A stretch of 64,000 nucleotides of DNA from Pedobacter sp. FW305-3-2-15-E-R2A2 (GTDB lineage: Bacteria; Bacteroidota; Bacteroidia; Sphingobacteriales; Sphingobacteriaceae), in the NCBI RefSeq assembly GCF_038446955.1, contig NZ_CP151803.1:868001-932000 (forward strand), in the 5' to 3' direction. The stretch's first letter is position 1. The number at the start of each line of letters is the position of its first letter. The notes under the pieces were generated by a model. The model was not told where the DNA came from, did no database searches, and saw only the letters and a list, made by a program, of their open reading frames with translations. Position numbers and translations under genes: made by a program. Of this stretch, positions 8,091-17,043 are shown piece after piece.

Positions 8091-9303
8091 TAAAAGATTC
8101 CTTTTTCATGGTTCTTGTGCAGATCCATACACTGATTAACATTAAAACTGCAGCAGCTAAAAAAGGAGCACCGGAGAATTTAACAGGAGCATTTGGTTTG
8201 GTAAACCAGGCGAAAAGATTGGTCATTAGCAGTGGGCCTACAATCGTAGTCGCACTCATCAGGCTGGTCAGTGCTCCTTGTAATTCTCCCTGTTCGTTTT
8301 GAGGTACATTGCCGGAGATGGTGGCTTGTAGTGCCGGTCCTGCGATTCCTCCCAGGCAATACGGAACAAGGAAGGCGAACATCATCCAGCTTTGGTTGGC
8401 AAAAGCAAACAGCACCATTCCAAAAGCCGAAAACCCCAGACCGATATAAATGCTTTTTTCGTTGCCTAGCCGCGGACTGGTATAACGGATCAAACCACCC
8501 TGTACCAATGCGACTAAAATGCCGGCAGTAGCCAGAGAGATGCCGACTAGAAAAGTGTTCCAGTGGAAACGTTCAATATTGATGAAAGTCCAGGTGCTTT
8601 GCAGGGCATGTCCGGCGATATAGATAAAAATCAAGGCCACAATTAATCCGCCTACCCCTTTGTATTTTCTCAGGCAGAGTAAAGAACCCATTGGATTTGC
8701 CCTTGACCATTCAAAAGGACGTCTGTGTTCTTTAGACAAAGACTCAGGCAAGACAAAATAACCGTAAATTACATTGATCAGGGTAAGAACCGCTGCGGCA
8801 ACGAAGGGGATTCTTGGGCCAAGCTGACCTAACAGGCCGCCCAATGCAGGGCCAATAACAAAGCCTAAACCAAAAGCAGCACCGATCATTCCAAAATTCT
8901 GAGCCCTGTTTTCTTTGGTGCTGATGTCTGCAATGTAGGCCGTCGCTGTAGTCATACTGGCGCCAAAAACGCCGGCAATGATCCGTCCGAGAAACAGCCA
9001 CCAGATGTTGGGGGCCAAGGCAAGAAAAATATAATCGATTCCGAAGCCCAGGAGAGATAACAATAAAACAGGCCTTCTTCCATATTGATCACTCAGGTTT
9101 CCTATAATTGGCGCGCAAACAAATTGCATGATCGCATAAGCAAACATCAGCAATCCGCTCCATTGGGAAGCCTGACTTATATTTCCATGGATCAATTGTT
9201 CTATCAATTGAGGGAATACAGGGATAATCAGTCCAATGCCAATGACATCTAATAACATGGTGATGAAAATGAAGCTTAACGCTGCCTTTCGGTTAGAAGC
9301 CAT
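8077..9303 (-). CDS. MFS transporter, tetracycline-efflux (TetA)-like
   Basis: Inner-membrane proton-coupled exporter of 408 residues with about 12 hydrophobic segments. The MFS motif A loop reads GNLSDQYGRRPVLL between helices 2 and 3. Motif C-like glycines appear in GAAFGLGFVIGPALGG, which marks drug/H+ antiporters. The N-terminus (FIFITMLLDVIGIGLIIPVFP) matches the TetA class. I start it at the ATG at 9303; a TTG 27 bases upstream is less likely. Resistance cannot be inferred, because chromosomal relatives often move other compounds. A near-palindrome GGGTTTGAACCC lies just upstream of the ATG and could be an operator. Confidence 0.88.
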   Translation of the reverse strand: MASNRKAALSFIFITMLLDVIGIGLIIPVFPQLIEQLIHGNISQASQWSGLLMFAYAIMQFVCAPIIGNLSDQYGRRPVLLLSLLGFGIDYIFLALAPNIWWLFLGRIIAGVFGASMTTATAYIADISTKENRAQNFGMIGAAFGLGFVIGPALGGLLGQLGPRIPFVAAAVLTLINVIYGYFVLPESLSKEHRRPFEWSRANPMGSLLCLRKYKGVGGLIVALIFIYIAGHALQSTWTFINIERFHWNTFLVGISLATAGILVALVQGGLIRYTSPRLGNEKSIYIGLGFSAFGMVLFAFANQSWMMFAFLVPYCLGGIAGPALQATISGNVPQNEQGELQGALTSLMSATTIVGPLLMTNLFAWFTKPNAPVKFSGAPFLAAAVLMLISVWICTRTMKKESFINRK

Positions 9304-9440
9304 AAATTTGTTGTGGGTTTGAACCCGCAAGTTATATTTTTTTAATCTATTAGGTTGCTTCCTATTTTATTTTCATCTTGGTTTTTTATTTTTGCAGGAA
9401 TAAAACGCTTTTTTTAAAGAAACTAATCCGGGGGGATGAA

Positions 9441-9495
9441 GGAACAATAAGGGTGGATATTAAGGTGATGTTAAACACCTTAATCCACCTGTTCC
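9441..9495. repeat. long imperfect hairpin downstream of the SRPBCC gene
   Basis: Outer arms GGAACA/TGTTCC, middle arms GGTGGAT/ATCCACC and inner arms TAAGGTG/CACCTTA give about 20 base pairs, interrupted by small bulges, around an 8-base loop. No T-tract follows on either strand, so a classical terminator is not indicated. It may stabilise the 3' end of the minus-strand transcript or be a palindromic repeat element. Confidence 0.6.
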
Positions 9496-9507
9496 GGGTA
9501 AAATTAA

Positions 9508-9942
9508 TTAGCTGGCCTTTCCTTCTAAAAAATCTTTTAATGAGGTCCCTATAATATAGGTCCATCCTGCATTAAATGATGATGCTGCAAAATCAGGATT
9601 ATCCGTCCTAAAGCTTTCCAAGCCTGTATGTGTGAGCTTTAACCTGGTTTGCAGTCCTTCTTCGAACAATTCAAAACTAACCGTAGATTCACCGGGTAAA
9701 TTCTCGTATTTCCAGGTATAGCTGAGTCTCTTTTCAGGAATGATTTCTGTGATTTTGCAGAGGTGGAGGTATCTCGTATCATCCTTTGAACCATAGAACT
9801 GGAATTCAAACCCTATTTCAGCTTTGAACTCTGCGATGTCAAAATACCATTTTTTCATTTTTGCATTGTTTGTTAATGCATCCCATACACTGGCAACCGG
9901 TGCATTTAGGGTTCTTTCAAGTACAAGTGGTGCTGCTTTCAT
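9508..9942 (-). CDS. SRPBCC domain (AHSA1-type) protein
   Basis: 144-residue single-domain START-like protein (activator of Hsp90 ATPase homologue 1-like family), which binds hydrophobic ligands. The family N-terminus is plain: ERTLNAPVASVWDALTNNAK followed by KKWYFDIAEFK, and the C-terminal helix is present (SFNAGWTYIIGTSLKDFLEG). No catalytic site is known for this group. It sits 21 bases downstream of an ArsR-type regulator in the same direction, a pairing seen widely in Bacteroidota and other phyla, so its expression is probably controlled by that regulator. The ligand is unknown. Confidence 0.85.
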   Translation of the reverse strand: MKAAPLVLERTLNAPVASVWDALTNNAKMKKWYFDIAEFKAEIGFEFQFYGSKDDTRYLHLCKITEIIPEKRLSYTWKYENLPGESTVSFELFEEGLQTRLKLTHTGLESFRTDNPDFAASSFNAGWTYIIGTSLKDFLEGKAS

Positions 9943-9963
9943 GTTGTTGTAGATTTTAAATTC

Positions 9964-10332
9964 TTATTTGGGTTGATTTTCTGAATCAAGAAAAGATTCC
10001 AGGGCATCTAGTTTTTGTGACCAAAAGCGCTTGTATTTTTCTGCCCATGCAGCAACTTCCTGGATCTTTTGAAGCCTTGGTTCGCAATAACGTTCCCTGC
10101 CGTCTTGCCTGATCGCCAATAGTCCGCATTCCATTAAAATTTTGATGTGCTTGGAAACCGCTGGCCGGCTGATCTCAAAATGATCTGCCAGGGCATTCAG
10201 GTTTAAAGATTGCTGAGAAATCAAACCAATAATCTCTCTTCTGGTGGGGTCGGCAATTGCCTGAAAAACATCTCTTCTCAACTTATTTTGTCTTATATGA
10301 AACCATTCAGTTACTAATTTAAGGGTAACCAT
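9964..10332 (-). CDS. ArsR-family winged-helix regulator
   Basis: Small HTH regulator, 122 residues from the ATG at 10332. The family core starts at LRRDVFQAIADPTRREII, and the recognition helix region is ISRPAVSKHIKILMECGL. No metal-binding Cys pair of the ArsR/SmtB sensors is visible, so this is the SdpR-like non-metal subgroup. The start is uncertain. Relatives usually begin MRRDVFQAIADPTR, which would correspond to a TTG at 10281; two operator-like dyads (10299-10340) would then lie directly upstream of the gene and not inside it. It precedes the SRPBCC gene and probably represses both. Confidence 0.85.
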   Translation of the reverse strand: MVTLKLVTEWFHIRQNKLRRDVFQAIADPTRREIIGLISQQSLNLNALADHFEISRPAVSKHIKILMECGLLAIRQDGRERYCEPRLQKIQEVAAWAEKYKRFWSQKLDALESFLDSENQPK

Positions 10333-10340
10333 TCGGTTTC
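10299..10340. promoter_or_regulatory. paired dyad operator of the ArsR-like regulator
   Basis: Two 16-base sites, GAAACCATTCAGTTAC (10299-10314) and GTAACCATTCGGTTTC (10325-10340), lie 26 bases apart. Each has an AACC/GGTT-type dyad (one half degenerate in the first), and one site is nearly the inverse complement of the other. Position, symmetry and repetition suit autoregulation. Confidence 0.55.
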
Positions 10341-10421
10341 GCAAACGTTAAGCAAAATGCATCCCCGCATATTCATTTGTATTGGGTATCTTTAATGGAA
10401 ATAAGTTAAGATAGTAGTAAA

Positions 10422-11315
10422 ATGAAAGCAGCCGTAGTTTCCTTTTTTTGTTTGTTGATGAGCATCTCTGTTTTCGGGCAGACTGAAAAGGCCTTATTTT
10501 CGCGTTTGCAAGGGCTTTTTAGCAACAAAACCGAATTTTACAATGTGGACGGTTTTGAGATTTCAAGTCAGAAGCTGGATGCGGAATTTTCAAAAAAGAA
10601 TATCCTGAAGAATTTTAAAAGATTTGGGATCAAAGAAGCTGATTTAAATACTGCGGATTCCTTATTGAAATATAACAATTGGTACGTCAGAAAAGCAAGC
10701 GAAGAGGTTAAAGGAGTTTTAATAAATTCTTCGTTTTACTTCATAGAAAGCGCCGATAAAAAATTGACAGGCATTAGTTTCTCTGCAATGAATAAGTCTG
10801 ATAAAGACTTTGAAAGAAGTTTTGTGACTTTAATTAAGAACAATGCAATTCCCAATAGTGTTTTTAACTCCCTGAACCTTGACAGTCTTAATTTTGCAGG
10901 CAGAAAGATCGCAGTTGGGGAAGGTTGCAGATACATGGGAGTAAATAATGTTCAATGTCCTTCTAACGGGCAAATGAGCTGGAGCGTTCATCAAAGTCAG
11001 GATGATGCAGTTCAGACGATAAATGCCCATTGGAAAACGATTCGGGAACAGAAGGGAGGTAAAGCCTTATCTGATACTACGGTAAATGTAATTTTTGAAG
11101 GAAAAGAAACTACTGCTAGGAAGATGATTTATAGCTTTAAGGGGCTAAACTCATTGTTGATTAAAATGGACGGAGCCAAGACGCTCACGGTTTATGCGGT
11201 AGTCTGCCCGGTAAAAAATAACTTTGTAAGTTGTGTAATGAGCTTTTGGAATACGGATAATGTGAACAGAAATGGATTGCCAAGGTTGCTGGAAAAAGTA
11301 ATGACATTGAAATAA
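10422..11315 (+). CDS. exported hypothetical protein
   Basis: 297-residue protein that I do not recognise. It begins with a signal peptide (MKAAVVSFFCLLMSISVFGQ, likely cut before Q20 or T21), so it should be periplasmic or outer-membrane associated. It is lysine- and serine-rich with no internal membrane segment. Two cysteines in GEGCRYMGVNNVQC are close enough to form a disulfide, and two more appear near the C-terminus (VCPVKNNFVSC). The segment MSWSVHQSQDDA is compositionally distinctive. It converges on the next minus-strand gene with a 13-base gap. No functional context. Confidence 0.75.
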   Translation: MKAAVVSFFCLLMSISVFGQTEKALFSRLQGLFSNKTEFYNVDGFEISSQKLDAEFSKKNILKNFKRFGIKEADLNTADSLLKYNNWYVRKASEEVKGVLINSSFYFIESADKKLTGISFSAMNKSDKDFERSFVTLIKNNAIPNSVFNSLNLDSLNFAGRKIAVGEGCRYMGVNNVQCPSNGQMSWSVHQSQDDAVQTINAHWKTIREQKGGKALSDTTVNVIFEGKETTARKMIYSFKGLNSLLIKMDGAKTLTVYAVVCPVKNNFVSCVMSFWNTDNVNRNGLPRLLEKVMTLK

Positions 11316-11328
11316 AGCTGAGGGTGAT

Positions 11329-12024
11329 TTAATCTTCCCATTCTATTTTATCCCAGAACATCTTTAAGTACTTAAATTCATCGAAGTCCTTAAAAAAAGT
11401 CGTTCCCGGGTAAAACTGGGTTTCCTTACTTCCTTTCCAGCTGAGGTGGACTACGGCAAAATGCTGGTCAAAGCCAGTCTTTCTCGTTACAAACAGCACA
11501 TCATCATTCCTTTGGTCTGTGCATAAGGCCGATACTTTAAAATCACTAAGGATGTGTTGTTCTTCAGGGGAAGCTTCAATCTCTGTAGCGCTATAAATTC
11601 CAAGTTCTTTCTTCAGTTCCGATTCAAAGGCTATTTTCTGACCAATAGATAGTGGCTCCCAAGGTTCTTCAACAAATGCTACGGGCGGATCCTGAAGGAA
11701 ATAGTCTTCGATAACATGGTTGTCGATTCCTGCGATGTGAATGCTGATGGTTTCACTTTCTACTTCATGAAGATCTTCAATCGTAATTCCATTGGAAGCA
11801 AAGAGAAAATAACCGTTCTCAAGTTGGACATTCAACATCAGGGAGGCCCATTTGGTATTATCGGGAGCAGGGATTTTGTTGAATTCCCAAACTGATTTCC
11901 GGACTTGCATGTAGTAATTTTCATTAGGTAAAAATTGACCATAAATGTTATCCATACCATCATCTCCAACCCATAGGTCTGCAGTCCCGATAACCTCCTT
12001 GTTTGAATAGATAGTAGACTTCAT
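11329..12024 (-). CDS. hypothetical cytoplasmic protein
   Basis: 231-residue acidic protein with no signal peptide or membrane segment and no domain I can name. It is rich in aromatic and acidic residues (for example FVEEPWEPLSIGQK and KMFWDKIEWED at the C-terminus). Middle-region features include ELKKELGIYSATEIEASPEE, and the last third (VVHLSWKGSKETQFYPGTTFF) resembles immunity- or SUKH-like small bacterial proteins only in general character, which is not enough for a call. Monocistronic as far as can be seen. Confidence 0.7.
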   Translation of the reverse strand: MKSTIYSNKEVIGTADLWVGDDGMDNIYGQFLPNENYYMQVRKSVWEFNKIPAPDNTKWASLMLNVQLENGYFLFASNGITIEDLHEVESETISIHIAGIDNHVIEDYFLQDPPVAFVEEPWEPLSIGQKIAFESELKKELGIYSATEIEASPEEQHILSDFKVSALCTDQRNDDVLFVTRKTGFDQHFAVVHLSWKGSKETQFYPGTTFFKDFDEFKYLKMFWDKIEWED

Positions 12025-12111
12025 AACCTAAAATAAGGTATTATTTTCCAATGTTCCGGAAGAATGTCTTTTTATACGCCTTTATTACGACCATTGTTTT
12101 GTTTTTAATCT

Positions 12112-12930
12112 TTACTTCACTGTCATTTGTTTTTTACTTACCGTATGTGCACTAAAATAACCCAATGCTTTATTGTTGATATTTGAAGGAGGGTTTCCCG
12201 GAGTTGCACTGCCGGCAGGGCCATTTGACGATTGCTGGCTTAGGGTGTACCAGTAAAGAAATATATTTTTATCGATAGATTGCATTTCGATATCCACTAC
12301 ATCTCCTGTTTTCAGTTGGTCCTGATCATCGTTATTTCCCGCAAAAAATAATACGCTGGGTACCTCATTCCCATCAGTCAGACGGTCGTTTTCTGTATAC
12401 ACCTGTTTCGATTGAATTCCGTTTACTTTCATGACAAAACGATACTGATTGGCAATCCCCGCAGGATCTTTATAATGCACCTGGGCCTGTTTCTGGTCAT
12501 CACCTTCAAAATTAAAGACTTTTACATCCAGAAAATCAATTCCTACAGACGCAGGCATAACGGATGTTGCGGTATAAACCACATTGTTTATGGTCGCCTT
12601 AAGCGTGTAAATCCGCCCGGTTTCTCCTTTCATCGCAGGAAAAGTATACATACCTGGTGTAGCTTCAGAAAAGGTCCAGGAATGACCATTGTCGTCTGTG
12701 ACCGTTACAGCTGCCCCGCTCAGGGGAGGGTAGGTATTGTTTTCTGTATAAGGGACAGACTTACTGATTTTAACCACCTGTTGTCCGGGCTGATCTGTAA
12801 TGTTTCCCTCAATTACGAGTTGGCTTTCGGCATTGTCCAGCTTCACATCAATGACCTTTTCACAGGCGCTCAGCGCAATGGATCCGGCAAGAAGGAGGGA
12901 GATATATTTGATTTGTTTTAACATGATCAT
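12112..12930 (-). CDS. DUF4249 family lipoprotein
   Basis: 272-residue lipoprotein: a hydrophobic leader ends in the lipobox LSAC with lipidated Cys at residue 23, followed by EKVIDVKLDNAESQLVIEG, the hallmark start of DUF4249 proteins. The next 100 residues have an Ig-like beta pattern (SGAAVTVTDDNGHSWTF). Members occur almost exclusively beside TonB-dependent receptors in Bacteroidota. Here the start ATG shares one base with the stop codon of the receptor gene (TAATG), so the two are probably translationally coupled and form one outer-membrane complex. Ligand unknown. Confidence 0.88.
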   Translation of the reverse strand: MIMLKQIKYISLLLAGSIALSACEKVIDVKLDNAESQLVIEGNITDQPGQQVVKISKSVPYTENNTYPPLSGAAVTVTDDNGHSWTFSEATPGMYTFPAMKGETGRIYTLKATINNVVYTATSVMPASVGIDFLDVKVFNFEGDDQKQAQVHYKDPAGIANQYRFVMKVNGIQSKQVYTENDRLTDGNEVPSVLFFAGNNDDQDQLKTGDVVDIEMQSIDKNIFLYWYTLSQQSSNGPAGSATPGNPPSNINNKALGYFSAHTVSKKQMTVK

Positions 12931-15257
12931 TAGAATTTGAAGTTATAGGTTACGGAAGGGATGATGCCAAAAAGACTGGTTTGTACCGCTTCTGTGCGCG
13001 TTGGGTCATTTTCCTTATCTCTGAAACGGATGGCGTAGGGGTTTTTAGTGTTGAGAACATTGTAGATACTGAATGTCCAGCTGCTCTGGAACCTGCGGGT
13101 TTCTTTCGCCTTTAGTGTAGCTCCAATGTCGAGCCTGGAAGTATTGGGCATCCGATTGGCGTTTCTATCCGTATAATAATAAGTGGTTAGGCCGCCTATA
13201 TCGTACTTACCTGCCGGATAGGTCACTGAATTACCGGTGTTGAAAATATAATTAGCAGAAACAGACCAGCGTTTGCTCAGGTTATACATGGCCACCAATG
13301 ATAAATCATGTGTACGGTCCTGTCTGGCAGGGAAATAACTACCCTGATTGATGCCCTCAAACTGACGTTCTGTTTTCGAAAGGGTATAACTGATCCATCC
13401 TGTGAGCCTTCCTTTAGTCTTTTTGCCATAAAGCTCTAGTCCATAGGCACGGCCTTTTCCGTACAAGAGGAGCGATTCGACTTCTGCGTTTGCTGTTAAA
13501 TCTGCACCATCTTTATAATCGATCTGGTTTTGTAACCACTTGTAATAAATTTCCGCAGAGAACTCATAGCCATTGTCTTCGGTATTTTTAAAATATCCAA
13601 GGGCGATCTCGTCCCCGATTTCGGGTTTAATGTTGTTGCTGCTCATGACATATTGGTCTGTTGGCGCGCTTGTTCCAGAGTTATTGAGGATGTGGATATT
13701 TTGAGTATTCCGATTATAAGAAGTTTTGATGGAGTTTTTATCGTTTAGCGTATAACTTGCTGAAAAACGCGGCTCCAGGTTGAAATAGTTTTTAACAAAT
13801 TCCCCGCTCTTATAAGTTTTTGAGGAAACGAAGGCTGCATCGCTGCTATAGGTGTTGATCGTTCCGGGACCAAGCAGGGAGAATTGGCTCAACCGCAGAC
13901 CCATCAGTAAATTAAATTTTTCAGAGAGTTTCCATTCGTCGGATACATAAAGGCTAAACTCTAAACCATAACGCTTCTCTATGGTAAGCGGATTGATACT
14001 CGAGTTACCGGAAGCAGTAATGTCGGAAGGGCTAATCTGATGGTGTGTCCCCTGTAGACCAAACCTGAGCAGGTGGTTGCTGCTGAAATACTGAAAATCC
14101 TGTTTAAAATTTAGATCCCTGATGAGCGATTTTACTTTGGCATTGTTTTGTCCATCAATCAGCTCAATAGCATAGCTATATCGGTTATAAATTAAGGAGG
14201 TATTGGAAAATAATCTGTTGTTGAAAATGTGGTTAAAACGCATAGTCGCAGTGGTATTGCCCCAGTCATTGGCAAATAAATCTTTAATTCCAATATTGTC
14301 CTGACCAAAATAACCTGAAAGATACAGGGTGTTTTTATCATCAAACTTATAGTTGACTTTCGCATTAATGTCATAGAAATTAAGGGTGTTCTTTTTCAAA
14401 GCGGAGTCTCCAAAAGCTTTCAGCAGGAGGTCGATATAGGTTCTCCTTGCACTGATCATAAATGAACTTTTATTTTGAATCAGTGGACCTTCGGCCTTGA
14501 TGCGTGAAGCAATGAGGCCAAGGCCGCCCTCTACACCAAACTTCTTGTCGTTACCGTCCTGCATTTTAACATCCAGTACAGAAGATAAACGGCCACCGTA
14601 TTGTGCCGGCATGCCTCCTTTATACAGGCTGACATCCTTGATCGCATCGGCATTAAAAGTGGAGAAGAAACCCAGCAGATGAGCAGAATTGTAAACTGTA
14701 GCCTCATCCAGTAAGATCAGGTTTTGATCCGCAGCACCTCCGCGGACAAAAAATCCGGTATTGCCTTCTCCTCCTGATTTTACCCCGGGAAGAAACTGTA
14801 TGGCTTTTAACACATCTTTTTCACCCAATAAGACAGGCACATTGTCCAGGTCCTTCATATTGATTTTGTTCAGACCCATTTGCGGATTTTTTACATTTCC
14901 ATTCTTCAGCTCCCCGGCGCTGATCTGGACCTCCTGTAAGGTAGAAGCCGGAGCAAGGGCGATGTTAATGTTCAGCGCTTTGCTGAGTAAGACTTTCTGA
15001 GTTGAAATTTGATAACCGCTGTAACTAACGATGAGATTGTATTCCCCTGCAGGGGCTGTAATCGAATAAAAGCCGTAAGCATTCGTTGCCAGACCAGTAT
15101 TTTGACTGGCACTTTGCAGTTTAACCGTTGCCCCGATCAAGGTTTCTCCTGTCGCCCCGTCTTTTACCGTCCCGCTGATGGTCATGCGTTGTTGAGCAGA
15201 CAAAATAAAGGGGACCGAGCTAAGTAGAATGAAGAGAAAAATGAATGTTATTTTCAT
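12930..15257 (-). CDS. TonB-dependent outer-membrane receptor (partner of DUF4249 lipoprotein)
   Basis: 775-residue receptor with a signal peptide (MKITFIFLFILLSSVPFILS). About residues 25-110 form a carboxypeptidase-D regulatory-like domain (SGTVKDGATGETLIGATVKL). The plug domain follows with ENTGFFVRGGAADQNLILLD, and the rest is a beta-barrel ending in the outer-membrane signature VTYNFKF. It is shorter than SusC proteins (about 1000 residues), and there is no SusD gene. Energised import through TonB/ExbBD is expected. The DUF4249 lipoprotein gene follows directly. Substrate unknown; iron chelates, peptides or small organics are all possible. Confidence 0.92.
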   Translation of the reverse strand: MKITFIFLFILLSSVPFILSAQQRMTISGTVKDGATGETLIGATVKLQSASQNTGLATNAYGFYSITAPAGEYNLIVSYSGYQISTQKVLLSKALNINIALAPASTLQEVQISAGELKNGNVKNPQMGLNKINMKDLDNVPVLLGEKDVLKAIQFLPGVKSGGEGNTGFFVRGGAADQNLILLDEATVYNSAHLLGFFSTFNADAIKDVSLYKGGMPAQYGGRLSSVLDVKMQDGNDKKFGVEGGLGLIASRIKAEGPLIQNKSSFMISARRTYIDLLLKAFGDSALKKNTLNFYDINAKVNYKFDDKNTLYLSGYFGQDNIGIKDLFANDWGNTTATMRFNHIFNNRLFSNTSLIYNRYSYAIELIDGQNNAKVKSLIRDLNFKQDFQYFSSNHLLRFGLQGTHHQISPSDITASGNSSINPLTIEKRYGLEFSLYVSDEWKLSEKFNLLMGLRLSQFSLLGPGTINTYSSDAAFVSSKTYKSGEFVKNYFNLEPRFSASYTLNDKNSIKTSYNRNTQNIHILNNSGTSAPTDQYVMSSNNIKPEIGDEIALGYFKNTEDNGYEFSAEIYYKWLQNQIDYKDGADLTANAEVESLLLYGKGRAYGLELYGKKTKGRLTGWISYTLSKTERQFEGINQGSYFPARQDRTHDLSLVAMYNLSKRWSVSANYIFNTGNSVTYPAGKYDIGGLTTYYYTDRNANRMPNTSRLDIGATLKAKETRRFQSSWTFSIYNVLNTKNPYAIRFRDKENDPTRTEAVQTSLFGIIPSVTYNFKF

Positions 15258-15541
15258 GTCATTTAGATGTTTAATGAGACGAAAATATCTAAACGGGATA
15301 GAATGACCTTGAAAATAGCGATGAGCTGTTTAGAATATCAGTTCAGTCGTTAAAAAAGTAGAATGATCTGTATGACCGGTTTATGGGATGAACAGTTCGG
15401 AGTTTACATTTTTAGTGTTCGCCTGGAATCAGCTGATGTGTGCAGGGATAGGATGGTTATTCGTTTGAGAATGGGAAAAGGGAGGGTAAACAGAACCCCT
15501 TTAAAAGGATCCTGTTTATAATAAAGAATTTTTTCAATTCC
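15258..15541. other. intergenic region between the TonB receptor and the MazG-like gene
   Basis: No coding potential seen. It holds the upstream region of the receptor gene and one imperfect hairpin, TAAACAG/CTGTTTA at 15487-15518 with an inner CCTTT/AAAGG, lying just 3' of the MazG-like gene. No T-tract follows it on the minus strand. Confidence 0.4.
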
Positions 15542-16048
15542 TTAGTAAATGATACTCTTCAGGTCTGCAGGAGAATAATTGATAGATTTTAGGGTCTTAT
15601 CATCATTTGATCTGTAAACCAGAAATAAGGAATCTTCTTCTTTATGGTAAGCGTTACATTGATGATTGGTTCTGTAATGTTGAATGGTCTCATTTGCTTC
15701 TTCTTCAGATTTACAGGCTTTGCTCATATTTGAGCGATGAACCTCATCAAAAAGTGCTTTAAATTTATCGGCTAGCCCAAATTCCAAAATGGCTCCTGCC
15801 AAAACATATTGCAGGTCACATAAAGCGTCAGCTATTTCAACCAGGTTGTTTTCTTCGACCGCCTGTTTCAGTTCATTGAGTTCTTCTGCAAGAAGAGAAA
15901 CCCTAAGGTTACACCTTTCCTTAGCAGGTATACCCGGTGCCTCTTGAATCGGATGTTTAAATGTTTTATGAAATTCTGCTACCTGATTTAGTGAATTTGT
16001 CTCTTGCATGTGTTGTTGATTTAAAATTGTATGCTGTGTTTCCATCAA
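15542..16048 (-). CDS. MazG-like nucleoside triphosphate pyrophosphohydrolase
   Basis: 168-residue all-alpha NTP pyrophosphohydrolase. The metal-binding residues are visible: EExxE in AEELNEL (E55, E56, E59) and ExxD in EIADALCDLQYV (E71, D74), with D78 one turn later. The class cleaves NTPs to NMP and pyrophosphate, usually to clean the nucleotide pool, and belongs to the phosphoribosyl-ATP pyrophosphatase/dUTPase-2 superfamily. The C-terminal 60 residues (from KSEEEANETIQHYR) appear specific to this subgroup. Substrate not predictable. The true start could be one of several nearby Met codons (residues 1, 2 or 14). Confidence 0.8.
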   Translation of the reverse strand: MMETQHTILNQQHMQETNSLNQVAEFHKTFKHPIQEAPGIPAKERCNLRVSLLAEELNELKQAVEENNLVEIADALCDLQYVLAGAILEFGLADKFKALFDEVHRSNMSKACKSEEEANETIQHYRTNHQCNAYHKEEDSLFLVYRSNDDKTLKSINYSPADLKSIIY

Positions 16049-16139
16049 AATTAATATATTTCAGCGAATATATCAGCTGTCTGAATTGGATGGTATTGCG
16101 GTGGAACTGGCCTTTATTGTCTTTACTTTATATTTATAA

Positions 16140-16964
16140 ATGATTAACGCGCGATTTAAATACCCTGTTTTTTGCATGCTGTTATTCCTGATGGCTTGTA
16201 ATCCCTTTCCAAAAAAGGATATGCATCCTGAATTGCCTTTTCTTTCTGAGCTTGTCGGTAAGAAGGAATTGTTCACAAAAATTATAGATTATAAAGGAGT
16301 GAGCACAGTCAGTTTTTTAAAAGATGACCGGATTTTAGTGATGCCCGACAAGAGTAACTTGCCCTTGAAAATAACCGATGCGGAAGGGAAGGTCTTGTTT
16401 CAGGTGGTTTATGATTTCAAAAAACCACTTTATCTGGATCCAGAGGGGAATCTGTATGGAAATGGCAGGAAATATTTCCACCCCGATTATACAAGAGCTG
16501 TCGACTTTGAAAACGTGATGGTCAGCGATAGCCTAAGGAAGAAATATGAGGAATTTGAATTGAAAAATCCCGGCAATGATAGTCTCAACCGTAAACTGAC
16601 CGACGCTTATGAGATCGGCTTTTTAAAAAGGTATCAGATGACGCCTTGCGAGTTTGTATTGGTCAATACAGAAAAGTGCGATGTCTTTGAAGTCAGAAAT
16701 AATAAATTGTTGTTACGCCAGACGACGCTTATAAAAAATGATTTTGCTAAAAAAGATGAACGGCTGAAAGAGTTCGATGAAGCGGTTTTGCTGAGGTGGA
16801 GAAATGGTAGAGTGGCGACTCCTGAGTACATGCATTACTATCAGATCAATGATGAAGTCAAGTTTAAAATGGATGATGTGGACTTGCTTAAATTCGGAAT
16901 ACTGAAAGGGGAAACCTATCTTGATACGCCATACGGGTTGTTTAAATTTCATTCCGGGAAATAG
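16140..16964 (+). CDS. hypothetical lipoprotein
   Basis: 274-residue protein, unrecognised. The leader MINARFKYPVFCMLLFLMAC is a lipoprotein signal with Cys20 as the modified residue. The mature part is charged, with repeated beta-like segments (LPLKITDAEGKVLFQVVYDF; KPLYLDPEGNLYGNG) that could be propeller-type repeats, then a helical charged segment around residues 130-150. No catalytic motif seen. It is monocistronic and is followed by a promoter-like element and a strong hairpin. Confidence 0.7.
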   Translation: MINARFKYPVFCMLLFLMACNPFPKKDMHPELPFLSELVGKKELFTKIIDYKGVSTVSFLKDDRILVMPDKSNLPLKITDAEGKVLFQVVYDFKKPLYLDPEGNLYGNGRKYFHPDYTRAVDFENVMVSDSLRKKYEEFELKNPGNDSLNRKLTDAYEIGFLKRYQMTPCEFVLVNTEKCDVFEVRNNKLLLRQTTLIKNDFAKKDERLKEFDEAVLLRWRNGRVATPEYMHYYQINDEVKFKMDDVDLLKFGILKGETYLDTPYGLFKFHSGK

Positions 16965-17043
16965 GCGAGAAGATATTCCTGCCATTACTAGTTGTTGATG
17001 TCTTTCCTTTTTTTGCCGGTATAGGACGACAGCTGAAGGATGT

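Noticed and set aside
9303..9330. TTG start giving nine more residues to the MFS transporter; tRNA T-arm-like GGGTTTGAACCC
   Set aside because: The ATG at 9303 gives the usual TetA-like start. The palindrome resembles a tRNA T-arm by chance and no other tRNA part is present; it may at most be an operator.
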